DNA of 64,000 bases from Microcella alkaliphila. GTDB taxonomy: Bacteria > Actinomycetota > Actinomycetes > Actinomycetales > Microbacteriaceae. Positions 42,960-52,603 of this stretch are shown here, one piece after another. The DNA lies in contig NZ_AP017315.1 in NCBI RefSeq assembly GCF_002355395.1, forward strand, positions 1,116,001-1,180,000, written 5' to 3'. The translations under genes were made by a program, and so were the position numbers. Numbering within the stretch: the stretch's first letter is position 1; every line of letters starts with the position of its first letter. The notes beneath the pieces are model-generated. The model was given only the letters and a program-made list of their open reading frames with translations, made no database searches and was not told the origin of the DNA.

Positions 42960-44656
42960 TCGACGAGATCTCGATCCGCGACCTGGGCGTGATCGGCGAG
43001 GCGCGGCTGCCGCTCGGGCCGGGCTTCACCGCGCTCACGGGCGAGACGGGCGCGGGAAAGACGATGGTCGTGACCGCTCTCGGGCTGCTGCTCGGCGCGC
43101 GCGGTGACGCGGGTGTCGTGCGCTCGGGGGCCGACCGCGCGCTGGTCGAGGGGCGCTGGATCGTCGACACCGATGGTGCGGTTGCCGAGCGCGTGCGCGA
43201 TGCCGGGGGTGACCTCGACGATGACGAACTGATTCTCGCCCGCACGGTCTCGGGCGAGGGGCGGTCGCGGGCCGTCGTCGGCGGACGGTCGGCGCCGGTG
43301 GGCGTGCTCGGCGAACTCGGCGAGCAGCTCGTTGTCGTGCACGGGCAGAGCGACCAGGTGCGGCTGAAGTCGTCCACGGCGCAGCGTGAGGCGCTCGACC
43401 GCTACGCGGGGTCAGAGCTCTCGGCTGTGCTGGCTGAGTATCGGGCGGCGTTCGCCGCCTGGAACGCGGCGCGCGACGAGCTCGCGCGGCTCACCGGCGA
43501 GCGGGATGCGCGGGTGCGCGAGGCCGACGAGTTGCGCGCCGCCATCGACGAGATCGAACAGCTCGCGCCACAGCGCGGCGAAGACACCGAGCTCGCCGAG
43601 CGGGCCGAGCGGCTCGGCAACCTCGAAGACCTGCGGCTCGCCGCCGCGCAGGCGCACGAACTGCTGTCGAGCGAGGCGCTCGACGGCGCGAGCGACGCGA
43701 TCGGCCTCATCGACGCCGCGCGCCGCTCGGTCGAGCGGGTCAGCGGGCACGATGCGCAGCTCGCGCCGATCGTCGAGCAGCTCGCGGCGGCCGGGTACGC
43801 CGTGACCGAGGCGGCGACCGAGCTATCGGGCTACCTCGCGTCGCTCGAAACCGACGGGGGTCGCGAGCTCGAGGCGGTCAACGAGCGCCGCGCGGCGCTC
43901 ACCGACCTCGCTCGGCGGTTCGGCCCGAGCCTCGACGACGTCATCGAGCTGCTCGACACCGGGTCGGCGCGGCTGCTCGAGCTCGACCAGGACGACGACC
44001 GCATCGCCGACCTCACCCAAGAGGTCGAGCGGGGGGCAGCCGCCGTCGACACGCTCGCCGACCGGCTGACCGCCCTGCGCACCGCGGCCGCGGCCCGGCT
44101 TGCCGACGCGGTGACCGCCGAGCTCGCCGCGCTCGCGATGCCGGATGCGCGCCTCACCGTCTCACTCGAGCGGCGTGACGAGTTGACCTCCTCGGGCCGC
44201 GACTCTGTCGCATTGCTGCTGCAACCACACGCAGGAGCCGACCCGCGGCCACTCGGCAAGGGCGCGTCGGGCGGCGAGCTGTCGCGCGTGATGCTCGCTC
44301 TCGAGGTCGTCATCGCCGAGACCGACCCCGTGCCGACGTTCGTATTCGACGAGGTCGACGCCGGGGTGGGCGGGGCGAGCGCGATCGAAATCGGGAGACG
44401 GCTTGCGCGGCTCGCCCGCACCTCACAGGTGATCGTCGTGACGCACCTGGCGCAGGTCGCGGCGTTCGCGACGAACCACCTCACGGTGGTGAAGGGCAGC
44501 GACGGCACCGTCACCGCCTCCAGCGTGCAGCAACTCGACGGCGACGCACGGGTGGCCGAGATGGCGCGGCTGCTGTCCGGGCTCGCCGACAGCGACACGG
44601 GGCTTGAGCACGCGCGCGAACTGCTCGCCGAGGCGCGCAGCCTCGCCGACGCCTGA
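42956..44656 (+). CDS. recN: DNA repair protein RecN
   Basis: RecN is an SMC-like ATPase in double-strand-break repair. The 566 residues comprise an N-terminal ATPase half with G-E-T-G-A-G-K-T (Walker A), a coiled-coil centre (about 160-400) and a C-terminal half with K-G-A-S-G-G-E-L-S-R (signature) and F-V-F-D-E-V-D-A-G-V-G-G (Walker B). GTG start overlapping nadK. I see no LexA box immediately upstream, since the gene lies inside the tlyA-nadK-recN operon. Confidence 0.95.
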   Translation: MIDEISIRDLGVIGEARLPLGPGFTALTGETGAGKTMVVTALGLLLGARGDAGVVRSGADRALVEGRWIVDTDGAVAERVRDAGGDLDDDELILARTVSGEGRSRAVVGGRSAPVGVLGELGEQLVVVHGQSDQVRLKSSTAQREALDRYAGSELSAVLAEYRAAFAAWNAARDELARLTGERDARVREADELRAAIDEIEQLAPQRGEDTELAERAERLGNLEDLRLAAAQAHELLSSEALDGASDAIGLIDAARRSVERVSGHDAQLAPIVEQLAAAGYAVTEAATELSGYLASLETDGGRELEAVNERRAALTDLARRFGPSLDDVIELLDTGSARLLELDQDDDRIADLTQEVERGAAAVDTLADRLTALRTAAAARLADAVTAELAALAMPDARLTVSLERRDELTSSGRDSVALLLQPHAGADPRPLGKGASGGELSRVMLALEVVIAETDPVPTFVFDEVDAGVGGASAIEIGRRLARLARTSQVIVVTHLAQVAAFATNHLTVVKGSDGTVTASSVQQLDGDARVAEMARLLSGLADSDTGLEHARELLAEARSLADA

Positions 44657-44711
44657 GCCCCTCGCGCCCGGACGACGCCGGTCGACCCGACCCGCCCCGA
44701 CAAGCCCCTGG

Positions 44712-45662
44712 TTACCCGGCGAGGTCAACGATGTCGACCGTTGTCACCTGCCGTTCGGCGCCGTCGACGAGGGTCGAAAACTCGACCTGCGTCGCCTCGG
44801 CGGCCGCCGTCAGAGGTATGGCGAGCACGCTCGTGAACGGCGCGAAGTCGGCCGTGCAGAACGTGTTCGGTGCCCGACGCTCCTGCAGCGTCACCCCGAT
44901 CGTGTCGGAGGCGAGACCCGCGTCGACCGCCGTCGGAATGAGCGGACAGCTCGACGAGCCGTAGGTGATGATCGTCAGCTCACGATCGTCGGCGAGCTCG
45001 AGTACGGGGCTCAGCCAGAGCGCCTGCGGGCCGTCCGGCTGCTCGGCATCGGGGGCGGGCTCGGGAAGCAGCGCGGGCAAGCCCGGGTACTCGTCGACCG
45101 CCGCCGAGGCGGGCACGTCGACCGGCTCGAGGTTCGGGTCGATCACCATGATCGTGAACGCCTGCACCCAGTCTTCGTCGCCGAGGCGCGGCTCGCGCCA
45201 CTCGACATCGGCGAACACCTCGTCGGCCGTCGCGCCCTCGGGCGCCGAGACGATGTGGAAGTGCGGGGCGAGGTCGTCGGTGCAGACATCGGCTGCCCCC
45301 TTCTGGAACGTGGCGCTCAGCTGGTCGTCGGCGAGCACCTCAAGCGCGGTCAGGACGTACGGGCACGTGGAGGAGCCGTAGCTGATGAACGTGATCACGT
45401 TGCGGGCAGGGCCCTCGTTCCACCAGGCGATGGGCTCGATCGGGCCCTCCCGCTCGCGCTCCGGCACCGGCGCGCCGGGGGGCCACCCCGCGCCCTCCGC
45501 GTCAGCGATCGACCGCGGCTCGGGCGAAAGAGCCGGCTGCGTCGCGCAGCCGGCGGTGAGCGCAGCGACCGCGACGAGAGCGGCGAGCGTCGCCGCGGCG
45601 CGGCGAGCGGAACCCGGCCCGAGCATCCCCCGTCGAATGAATGTGCGTGATCGTTCCCCCAT
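44712..45662 (-). CDS. lipoprotein with internal duplication
   Basis: A signal peptide ends in the lipobox A-L-T-A-G-C. The mature part contains two related units: V-I-T-F-I-S-Y-G-S-S-T-C-P and, about 155 residues later, L-T-I-I-T-Y-G-S-S-S-C-P, each followed at 30-35 residues by another cysteine (D-V-C-T-D-D-L-A-P and N-T-F-C-T-A-D-F-A-P). Each unit probably has one disulfide. The start at 45662 is set by TACCCT seven bases upstream; the frame extends further only as a shadow of pyrG. Function is unknown. Confidence 0.75.
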   Translation of the reverse strand: MGERSRTFIRRGMLGPGSARRAAATLAALVAVAALTAGCATQPALSPEPRSIADAEGAGWPPGAPVPEREREGPIEPIAWWNEGPARNVITFISYGSSTCPYVLTALEVLADDQLSATFQKGAADVCTDDLAPHFHIVSAPEGATADEVFADVEWREPRLGDEDWVQAFTIMVIDPNLEPVDVPASAAVDEYPGLPALLPEPAPDAEQPDGPQALWLSPVLELADDRELTIITYGSSSCPLIPTAVDAGLASDTIGVTLQERRAPNTFCTADFAPFTSVLAIPLTAAAEATQVEFSTLVDGAERQVTTVDIVDLAG

Positions 45663-45669
45663 GTCCGGC

Positions 45670-45675
45670 AGGGTA
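45670..45675 (-). promoter_or_regulatory. -10 box (TACCCT) of the lipoprotein gene
   Basis: On the minus strand TACCCT ends seven bases before the ATG at 45662. Confidence 0.45.
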
Positions 45676-45721
45676 CGCGGCTCGATTCCGCGCGTCGAGG
45701 CTTTCGGGGTCACGGGTCGGA

Positions 45722-45727
45722 TACGAT
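45722..45727 (+). promoter_or_regulatory. -10 box (TACGAT) of pyrG
   Basis: TACGAT ends eight bases before the pyrG GTG. This leaves no room for the long G-rich leader used in pyrG attenuation of Firmicutes. Confidence 0.45.
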
Positions 45728-45735
45728 AGAACCCC

Positions 45736-47433
45736 GTGGCAGACACTTCAGACTCCGGGAACGGTGACCGCGTCACCAAGCACATCTTCGTCACCGGAGG
45801 AGTCGTCTCCTCTCTCGGCAAGGGCCTGACGGCGGCAAGCCTCGGCAACCTGCTCACCGCGCGGGGCCTTCGCGTCGTCATGCAGAAGCTCGACCCGTAC
45901 CTCAACGTCGACCCGGGCACGATGAACCCGTTCCAGCACGGCGAGGTGTTCGTCACCGACGACGGCGCCGAGACCGACCTCGACATCGGCCACTACGAGC
46001 GCTTCCTCGACATCAACCTGAACCAGGCCGCCAACGTCACGACCGGCCAGATCTACAGCCAGGTCATCGCGAAGGAACGACGCGGCGAGTACCTCGGCGA
46101 CACCGTGCAGGTGATCCCGCACATCACCGACGAGATCAAGCGTCGCATGCGCCTGCAGGCCGAAGACGACCCGCAGCCCGACGTCATCATCACCGAGATC
46201 GGCGGCACGGTTGGCGACATCGAGTCGCAGCCGTTCATCGAGTCGGCCCGCCAGGTGCGCCACGAGCTCGGCCGCAAGAACGTGTTCTTCGTACACGTCA
46301 GCCTCGTGCCCTTCATGGGCGCCAGCGGCGAGCAGAAGACGAAGCCGACGCAACACTCGGTCGCGGCGCTGCGCTCGATTGGCATCCAGCCGGATGCGCT
46401 CGTCTTGCGTAGCGACCGGCCCGTGACGAGCGGCAACCGTCGCAAAATCGCCCTCATGTGCGACGTTGACGAGCAGGCCGTCGTGAACGCGGTCGACGTG
46501 CCGTCGATCTATGACATCCCGTCGATGCTGCACAGCCAGGGCCTCGACGCGTACATCATCGACCAGCTGGGCCTAGAGGCGAACGACGTCGCGTGGGACG
46601 GCTGGGCCGACCTGCTCACCGCCGTGCACGAGCCGAAGCGCGAGGTCACGATCGGTCTCGTCGGCAAATACATCGACCTGCCCGACGCGTACCTGAGCGT
46701 CACCGAGGCGCTGCGCGCCGGCGCCTTCGCGCACCAGTCGAAGGCCGTGATTCGCTGGATCGCCTCCGACGAGTGCGAGACCCCCGAGGGCGCGGCCAAG
46801 CACCTGAGCGACGTCGACGCGATCTGCGTGCCCGGGGGCTTCGGTGTGCGCGGCATCGAGGGCAAGCTCGGCGCGCTGCGCTTCGCCCGCGAGAACATGA
46901 TCCCAACGCTCGGGCTGTGCTTGGGGCTGCAGTGCATGGTCATCGAGTACGCGCGAAACGTGGCGGAGTTGCCCGGAGCATCCTCGAGCGAGTTCGACCC
47001 CGACACCGAGTTCCCCGTCATCGCGACGATGGCCGAGCAGGTCGCCCACATCGACGGCGGCGACCTCGGCGGCACGATGCGGCTCGGCCTGTATGAGGCG
47101 GCGCTCGCCGAGGGTTCGCTGGCCCGCGAACTCTACGGTGAGCCGAGCATCAGCGAACGCCACCGTCACCGTTACGAGGTGAACAACGCCTACCGCGAGC
47201 GCATCGCCGGGGCGGGCCTGTCGTTTTCGGGCACAAGCCCCGACGGTTCGCTGGTCGAGTTCGTCGAGCTGCCGCGCGACGTGCACCCGTACTACATCGC
47301 CACCCAGGCCCACCCCGAACTGCGCTCGCGCCCGAACCGCGCGCACCCGCTGTTCGCGGGCCTCGTTGCCGCGGCGATCGAGCGGCAGAAGGCCAGCCGC
47401 CTGTTCGACGACGACCAGACCGAGGGCGAGTAG
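45736..47433 (+). CDS. pyrG: CTP synthase
   Basis: CTP synthase aminates UTP. The 565-residue protein has the synthase domain ([33 protein letters not shown]) and a C-terminal glutaminase domain with the nucleophile Cys in L-G-L-C-L-G-L-Q and H-P-E-L near the end. GTG start. It is followed by a NUDIX gene and xerD, a common actinobacterial order. Confidence 0.96.
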   Translation: MADTSDSGNGDRVTKHIFVTGGVVSSLGKGLTAASLGNLLTARGLRVVMQKLDPYLNVDPGTMNPFQHGEVFVTDDGAETDLDIGHYERFLDINLNQAANVTTGQIYSQVIAKERRGEYLGDTVQVIPHITDEIKRRMRLQAEDDPQPDVIITEIGGTVGDIESQPFIESARQVRHELGRKNVFFVHVSLVPFMGASGEQKTKPTQHSVAALRSIGIQPDALVLRSDRPVTSGNRRKIALMCDVDEQAVVNAVDVPSIYDIPSMLHSQGLDAYIIDQLGLEANDVAWDGWADLLTAVHEPKREVTIGLVGKYIDLPDAYLSVTEALRAGAFAHQSKAVIRWIASDECETPEGAAKHLSDVDAICVPGGFGVRGIEGKLGALRFARENMIPTLGLCLGLQCMVIEYARNVAELPGASSSEFDPDTEFPVIATMAEQVAHIDGGDLGGTMRLGLYEAALAEGSLARELYGEPSISERHRHRYEVNNAYRERIAGAGLSFSGTSPDGSLVEFVELPRDVHPYYIATQAHPELRSRPNRAHPLFAGLVAAAIERQKASRLFDDDQTEGE

Positions 47434-47438
47434 GCCTC

Positions 47439-48032
47439 GTGGGCGATCTGCCGGTGGGTGACGCGCCGCTCGCCGACGAGCCGTTCGTGCCCGAGATTGC
47501 ATCGAGCGACGTCGTCTTCGACGGCGCGGTATGGGATGTGCGCCGCGAACGCTTCGCCTTCGGCGACGGCGAGCTGGTGCGCGAATTCGTCGCGCACACC
47601 GGCGCGGTCGCGGTGCTCGCGATCGATGACGACGATCGGATGCTCGCGATCCGTCAGTACCGACACCCCATTCGCGAACGCAATTGGGAGCTGCCCGCGG
47701 GCCTGCTCGACGTCGAGGGGGAGGACCCGCTCGAGGCCGGCCAGCGCGAGTTGGCGGAAGAGGCCGACCTGGTCGCGGCCGACTGGGAGCCGCTCATCCA
47801 GCTGCACACGACGCCCGGTGGTTCGGACGAGATCATCCACGTGTTCCGGGCGACGGGGCTCAGCGCGGCGCCCGAGGTCTTCGCCCGCGATGGCGAGGAG
47901 GCCGACATCGTGACCCGGTGGGTGGCGGTCGAAGAGGCTGTCGACGCGGTGCTCGCGGGTCGCGCCCGCAACGGCATCTTCATGGCCGCGGTGCTCGCCG
48001 AGCACGCGCGCCGCACCCGGGCGCGGGGCTAG
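47439..48032 (+). CDS. NUDIX hydrolase, probable ADP-ribose pyrophosphatase
   Basis: The 197-residue protein carries the Nudix box [24 protein letters not shown]. The context R-Q-Y-R-H-P-I-R and L-P-A-G before the box is that of ADP-ribose pyrophosphatases. GTG start five bases after pyrG; two bases separate it from xerD. Confidence 0.85.
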   Translation: MGDLPVGDAPLADEPFVPEIASSDVVFDGAVWDVRRERFAFGDGELVREFVAHTGAVAVLAIDDDDRMLAIRQYRHPIRERNWELPAGLLDVEGEDPLEAGQRELAEEADLVAADWEPLIQLHTTPGGSDEIIHVFRATGLSAAPEVFARDGEEADIVTRWVAVEEAVDAVLAGRARNGIFMAAVLAEHARRTRARG

Positions 48033-48034
48033 CG

Positions 48035-48994
48035 GTGGCGGAGGCGCGAGAGCCGTCTCCGGAGCTTCAGCGCGCGGTCGACCGGTACCTGCGCCACGTC
48101 GCACTTGAGCGCGGCCGCTCGCCGCACACCGTCTCCGCCTACCGGCGTGACCTCGCCCGCTACCTCGCACACCTCGCAGACGGCGGCGTGGATGCTGTGG
48201 GCGGCATCGCCGAGAAGGACGTCGCGTCGTTCGTCGCGGCCGTCCGCGACCCGGTGCTTGCCTCCGGCGGTGCATCCCCGGTGTCGGCCTCGAGTGCGGC
48301 GCGCATGCTGTCGAGCGTGCGGGGCTGGCACGCGTTCCTGCTCGAGGAGGGGCTCGTCGACCGCAACGTCGCCGCCGAGCAGAAGCCGCCCCGGCAGGCG
48401 AAGCGCCTGCCGAAGGCGATCACGATCGACGAGGTCGAGCGCCTTCTCGACGCGTGCGCGGGCGACGACCCCCTGATGCTGCGCGACCGGGCGCTGCTCG
48501 AGCTGCTGTACGCGACGGGCGCGCGCGTCTCAGAGGCCGTCGGCCTGGCCGTCGACGACGTGACGGGTGACGACGGGGGAGCGGCGGAGGTCGTGCGGCT
48601 CTTCGGCAAGGGGCGCAAGCAGCGGCTCGTGCCGATCGGGCGCTTCGCCCGCGAGGCGCTCGACGCGTACCTCGTGCGGTCGCGGCCGCTGCTCGCGCCG
48701 CGGGGACGAGCATCCGGGTCGCTGTTTCTCGGCGCGCGCGGCGGGCCGCTCAGCCGGCAGAGCGCGTGGCTGATCATTCGCGGCGCGGCGGAGCGGGCGG
48801 AGCTCACCGCCGAGTTGTCTCCGCACACCCTGCGCCACTCGTTCGCCACCCACCTGCTCGAGGGCGGGGCCGACGTGCGCGTCGTGCAGGAGCTGCTCGG
48901 GCACGCCTCGGTCGCGACGACGCAGCTGTACACGCTCGTGACGGCCGATGCAGTGCGTGAGGCGTGGGCGCTGGCGCACCCGCGGGCGCGGTAG
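48035..48994 (+). CDS. xerD: tyrosine recombinase XerD
   Basis: XerD resolves chromosome dimers with XerC. The 319-residue protein has the SAM-like N-terminal core-binding domain (1-110) and the catalytic domain with Arg in G-A-R-V-S-E-A, then H-x-L-R-H ([12 protein letters not shown]), the second His in L-G-H-A-S and the Tyr in T-Q-L-Y-T. GTG start. Linkage to pyrG-nudix upstream and parA-scpAB downstream is the usual actinobacterial context. Confidence 0.93.
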   Translation: MAEAREPSPELQRAVDRYLRHVALERGRSPHTVSAYRRDLARYLAHLADGGVDAVGGIAEKDVASFVAAVRDPVLASGGASPVSASSAARMLSSVRGWHAFLLEEGLVDRNVAAEQKPPRQAKRLPKAITIDEVERLLDACAGDDPLMLRDRALLELLYATGARVSEAVGLAVDDVTGDDGGAAEVVRLFGKGRKQRLVPIGRFAREALDAYLVRSRPLLAPRGRASGSLFLGARGGPLSRQSAWLIIRGAAERAELTAELSPHTLRHSFATHLLEGGADVRVVQELLGHASVATTQLYTLVTADAVREAWALAHPRAR

Positions 48995-49042
48995 GGGCGG
49001 CGTGACCCGGATGAGCTGCCGGGCCTCGTGGGTCAGGCGCGG

Positions 49043-49243
49043 TCACGGCGTGCTGGTCAGGCCCTCGAGCTCGATCGTGGCGTCGGGGCGCCACGCGTAG
49101 ACGAAGGGGCGCAGACCGTCGGCGGGCGGCGTCGCGATGCCGGCGCGTGCGAACTCGCTCGCCGTGACGCAGCGGCTATCGATGGGGGCCGAGGCGACAC
49201 CGATGCGGGTCGCGATCGCGCACGGCGGGCAGGCCCAGCGCGG
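49043..49243 (-). pseudogene. C-terminal segment of the adjacent gene in a shifted frame
   Basis: Downstream of the stop of the next gene, one base out of frame, an open stretch of 66 codons reads R-I-G-V-A-S-A-P ... V-T-A-S-E-F-A-R-A-G-I ... F-V-Y-A-W-R-P-D-A-T-I-E-L. This resembles the C-terminus of the paralogue at 50001-50747 (S-E-F-A-A-V-G-I ... F-S-Y-R-W-E-P-W). It has no start of its own. The simplest reading is that the neighbouring gene once continued through here and now has a frameshift near 49215-49240. Confidence 0.5.
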
Positions 49244-49949
49244 TCAGCTCGACGAGGTCGGTGGGGCCGGTCGGGGTGAGCTGCACGATCGGCGTAGTCG
49301 TGGGTCCCCAGCCGTAGGTGAGCTCGGCGCCTTGAAGCGACTCGGTGACGGCGAGATCGCGCCCGGATACGAAGGCCGGCTCGGGCAGGCAGGCGCGGCT
49401 CCACAGCCGGTCGGCCGCAAAGACGGCGAGGCAGACCGTGCGCTCGGAGGGCGGTGTGCGCGGGGAGGCGCCGCCACGGTAGGCCACGAGCTCGAGCAGC
49501 TCGCCCGGCTCGGTCAGCACGACCGACTGCAGCACCCGCACCCCGCTGAAGAGTTGGCCGCCCGTGCCCGCGAGGCGCTCGTCGAGCACCCGCTCGCGCG
49601 GCGTGGCCGGGCGCTCGAACACGGCGAACGCGGGCGGCTCACGTGGGATCGCAACGAGCGCGACCGCGATGAGTGCGGCGACGGCGAGCGCGGCGGCGAC
49701 CACCACGCGAACCGATACGCGGGATGCGCGGGGCGCGTCGGCCGCGTCCGGCCCGTCGGCGACCGGTTCGTCGACGACAGGGGGTGTCGGGTCGAGGGCC
49801 GGGCTGCGGCCGGCGAGGATGCGGGCGGCGCGCTGGGCGAGCATCCGCGATTCGGGGGTGTCGGCGCGGCCGTAGGCGAGCCGGGCGAGGGCTGCGTCGT
49901 CGAGCGCCTCGAGCCGGTCGAGGTCGGCAGGGTCAGCGTCGTCGCCCAC
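49176..49949 (-). CDS. membrane-anchored protein, paralogue of the next gene, probably frameshifted at its end
   Basis: The frame encodes 257 residues: an N-terminal segment with D-A-A-L-A-R-L-A-Y-G-R and A-A-R-I-L-A-G, one membrane helix (about 80-100) and an external domain (V-F-E-R-P-A-T-P, V-C-L-A-V-F, L-T-Y-G-W-G). It aligns along its length with 50001-50747. The last residues (R-D-R-D-P-H-R-C-R-L-G-P-H-R) look out of frame, and coding continues one base off. GTG start. Function is unknown; the N-terminal part resembles a cytoplasmic interaction segment. Confidence 0.6.
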   Translation of the reverse strand: MGDDADPADLDRLEALDDAALARLAYGRADTPESRMLAQRAARILAGRSPALDPTPPVVDEPVADGPDAADAPRASRVSVRVVVAAALAVAALIAVALVAIPREPPAFAVFERPATPRERVLDERLAGTGGQLFSGVRVLQSVVLTEPGELLELVAYRGGASPRTPPSERTVCLAVFAADRLWSRACLPEPAFVSGRDLAVTESLQGAELTYGWGPTTTPIVQLTPTGPTDLVELTALGLPAVRDRDPHRCRLGPHR

Positions 49950-50000
49950 GGGCGTCAGTCAAGCACGCGCCGCTGAGTGAGGCGAAGGTCATCGACGCGG

Positions 50001-50747
50001 CTAGCGCAGGGGGCGAAGGACCGTGAGGCGGGTGTCGCCCCAGGGCTCCCAGCGGTACGAAAAGGTGCCGACGCCGGCGTTCGGGCTCTGGTCGCTGCCG
50101 ATGCCGACGGCGGCGAACTCACTGAAGAAGAACCGCACGACCTGCTCGCGATCGCGCGCGCCCAGGCACACCTGAGGCCCGAGCGTTGTCGCCTCGAATA
50201 GGAGGCCGCCCGGGGCGCTGCGCAGCGCGTAGATCTCGAAGCCGTCGATCGTGGCGAGCGGGCGTGCCTCGCCCCCGCCGACACTGCCCAGCAACTCGGT
50301 CACGACCGCCTGCTCGTTCGCCGGGGCCGGCTCGTCGAACACCTCAAGCGCGTCGGGGCCGAGTGCCGCCACCACGCGCTCGCCGACCGCCGAAAACCCC
50401 AGACCCACCACGAGGGCGCCGACGAAGACGGCTACACCGATGCGCCGGGAGCGCGTCCACCAGGAGGGGCGGTCGTCGGCGTCCTCGTCAAGATCGTCGG
50501 TGGCCCCGGCTGCATCACCCGGCGTCGCCCCGCCCGCGCCGGGCGCGGCTGCGGCCCGTGCCGCTTCGGCCTCGCGGGCGCGATCGGCGCGCGAGGCGAG
50601 GATGCGCGCGGCGGCGTCAGCGCGCATCCGATCGTTCTCGGTCGTGGTGCGCCCGTACGCAATCCTCCGCAACGACGCGTCGTCGAGCCATGCCAGATCG
50701 TCGGGCGCGTCGCCGGCGGTGGGGGTGCCACGACCGGTCTCGTCCAT
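50001..50747 (-). CDS. membrane-anchored protein of unknown function
   Basis: The 248-residue protein has a cytoplasmic N-terminus with L-D-D-A-S-L-R-R-I-A-Y-G-R-T-T-T and a disordered alanine-rich stretch, one membrane helix (about 103-125) and an external domain ending F-S-Y-R-W-E-P-W. It is a tandem paralogue of the gene at 49176 and divergent from parA. I do not recognise the family. The repeated L-x-x-I/L-A-Y-G-R motif in both is the best handle for a search. Confidence 0.7.
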   Translation of the reverse strand: MDETGRGTPTAGDAPDDLAWLDDASLRRIAYGRTTTENDRMRADAAARILASRADRAREAEAARAAAAPGAGGATPGDAAGATDDLDEDADDRPSWWTRSRRIGVAVFVGALVVGLGFSAVGERVVAALGPDALEVFDEPAPANEQAVVTELLGSVGGGEARPLATIDGFEIYALRSAPGGLLFEATTLGPQVCLGARDREQVVRFFFSEFAAVGIGSDQSPNAGVGTFSYRWEPWGDTRLTVLRPLR

Positions 50748-50833
50748 GAGGGTCAGTCAATCACGACAGAGCGGTCGGCGGGGAAGCATGTGTGCGCGCG
50801 GCTCGTCGCGGCGGCTGAACCCCGCGTGAACAC

Positions 50834-50839
50834 TAGACT
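50834..50839 (+). promoter_or_regulatory. -10 box (TAGACT) of parA
   Basis: TAGACT ends eight bases before the ATG at 50848. Confidence 0.45.
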
Positions 50840-50847
50840 TCACTGCC

Positions 50848-51735
50848 ATGAGCGGCGACCAGCACGAGGCACCTGAACTCCCCGGAATGTCGGACATGGT
50901 GCCCGGCCCCACGGGCCGCCCGCTGCGCAGCTTTCCCGAGCCGCCGCCGCTGACGAACCACGGCCCGGCGCGCGTCATCGCCCTGTGCAACCAGAAGGGC
51001 GGCGTCGGCAAGACGACGACCACCATCAGCCTCGGTGCGGCGCTCGCCGAGTATGGGCGGCGCGTGCTCGCCGTCGACTTCGACCCGCAGGGCGCCCTGT
51101 CGGCGGGCCTCGGGGTGGCCAGCCACGACGTGCCGACCATCTACGACCTGCTGATCGGGCGTGAGAAAGACATCCGCACCGCCATCCAGTCGACGTCGAC
51201 CCCGCGGCTGGACGTGGTGCCCGCCAACATCGACCTGTCGGCCGCCGAGGTGCACCTCGTCAACGAGGTCGCGCGCGAGCAGATTCTCGCCCGAGTGCTG
51301 CGGCCCGTGCTCGACGAGTACGACGTGATCCTCGTCGACTGCCAGCCGAGCCTCGGGCTGCTCACCGTCAACGCGCTCACCGCGGCGCACGGCGTGCTGA
51401 TCCCGCTCGAGTGCGAGTACTTCGCCCTGCGCGGCGTCGCCCTGCTCGTCGAGACGATCGAGAAGGTGAAAGACCGGCTGAACCCGGCGCTCGAACTCGA
51501 CGCGATTCTCGCCACCATGTACGACTCGCGCACGCTGCACTCGCGCGAGGTGCTCGAGCGGGTCGTCGACGCGTTCGGCGACTCCGTGCTCGAGACGGTC
51601 ATCGGCCGCACCGTGAAGTTTCCCGACGCGACCGTCGCCGGCACCCCCATCACGACGTTCGCGCCCGACCACCCGGCCGCCGGCGCCTACCGCCAGCTGG
51701 CACGGGAGCTGATCGCCCGTGGCCACGCCGCCTGA
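50848..51735 (+). CDS. ParA/Soj-family ATPase linked to scpAB
   Basis: The 295-residue protein has the deviant Walker motif N-Q-K-G-G-V-G-K-T-T-T (about residues 51-61), V-D-F-D-P-Q-G-A-L-S (A') and L-V-D-C-Q-P-S-L-G (B). No parB follows; instead scpA and scpB do, so this is the second, condensin-linked ParA of actinobacteria and not the origin-segregation ParA. The stop overlaps scpA by 17 bases. Confidence 0.88.
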   Translation: MSGDQHEAPELPGMSDMVPGPTGRPLRSFPEPPPLTNHGPARVIALCNQKGGVGKTTTTISLGAALAEYGRRVLAVDFDPQGALSAGLGVASHDVPTIYDLLIGREKDIRTAIQSTSTPRLDVVPANIDLSAAEVHLVNEVAREQILARVLRPVLDEYDVILVDCQPSLGLLTVNALTAAHGVLIPLECEYFALRGVALLVETIEKVKDRLNPALELDAILATMYDSRTLHSREVLERVVDAFGDSVLETVIGRTVKFPDATVAGTPITTFAPDHPAAGAYRQLARELIARGHAA

Positions 51736-52603
51736 CGCCGCGGTCGAGATGGACGGCGCCGCCGGCGCACCCGCGGGCACGGATGCTGTGCTCGCGTCCG
51801 CGACAGACAGCACGGATGCACGAGGCGGCTTCCGCGTCGCCGTCGCCGACTTCGACGGCCCCTTCGACCTGCTGTTGAGCCTCATCACGAAGCGCGAACT
51901 CGACATCACCGAGGTGTCGCTGTCGGCCGTCACCGACGAGTTCATCGCCTACCTGCGGGCGCTCGAGGGCGCCGAGCGGCTGGACGAGGCCAGCGAGTTT
52001 CTCGTCGTCGCCGCCACATTGCTCGACCTGAAGATCGCGAGCCTCCTGCCCCAGGGCGAACTGGTCGACGCGGAAGACGTCGCACTACTCGAGGCCCGCG
52101 ACCTGCTCTTCGCGCGCCTGCTGCAGTACCGCGCGTTCAAGGAGGTCAGCGGCTGGTTCTCGGAGCGCATCGCCGCCGAAACCGGCCGTCACGTGCGCAG
52201 CGTGCGCCTCGAAGACCGTTTCCGGCAGACCACGACCGAGCTGCGCTGGACGACCAGCCTCGACGACTTCGCCGCCCTCGCGCTGCTCGCGTTCACACCG
52301 AAAGAGCTGCCCATCGTCGGACTCGACCACCTGCACGCCCCGCTCATCTCGGTGCGCGAAGAAGCCGCGCACGTGGTCGGCATGCTGCGCGCGGGGGAGG
52401 CCCTCACCTTCCGCCAGCTCATCGCCGGAGCCGACCAGATGGGCGTCATCGTCGCCCGCTTCCTCGCCCTGCTCGAGCTGTATCGGCACGCCGCGATCGG
52501 CTTCGAACAGCTCGAACCGCTCGGTGAACTGACCGTGCGCTGGACCGCGGAGCACTGGAGCGACGAAAACCTCGTGAACCTGGGAGCCGAATATGGCCAG
52601 TGA
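51719..52603 (+). CDS. scpA: segregation and condensation protein A
   Basis: ScpA is the kleisin that bridges the SMC heads. The 294-residue protein starts with a disordered region of about 35 residues, then V-A-D-F-D-G-P-F-D-L-L-L-S-L-I, I-T-E-V-S-L and the conserved E-F-L-V-V-A-A-T-L-L-D-L-K. The C-terminal winged helix ends near the stop. GTG start inside parA; an ATG at 51749 is possible. Confidence 0.92.
   Translation: MATPPDAAVEMDGAAGAPAGTDAVLASATDSTDARGGFRVAVADFDGPFDLLLSLITKRELDITEVSLSAVTDEFIAYLRALEGAERLDEASEFLVVAATLLDLKIASLLPQGELVDAEDVALLEARDLLFARLLQYRAFKEVSGWFSERIAAETGRHVRSVRLEDRFRQTTTELRWTTSLDDFAALALLAFTPKELPIVGLDHLHAPLISVREEAAHVVGMLRAGEALTFRQLIAGADQMGVIVARFLALLELYRHAAIGFEQLEPLGELTVRWTAEHWSDENLVNLGAEYGQ

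Noticed and set aside
45663..45735. pyrG attenuation leader
   Set aside because: The -10 box lies eight bases before the start, leaving no leader or terminator.
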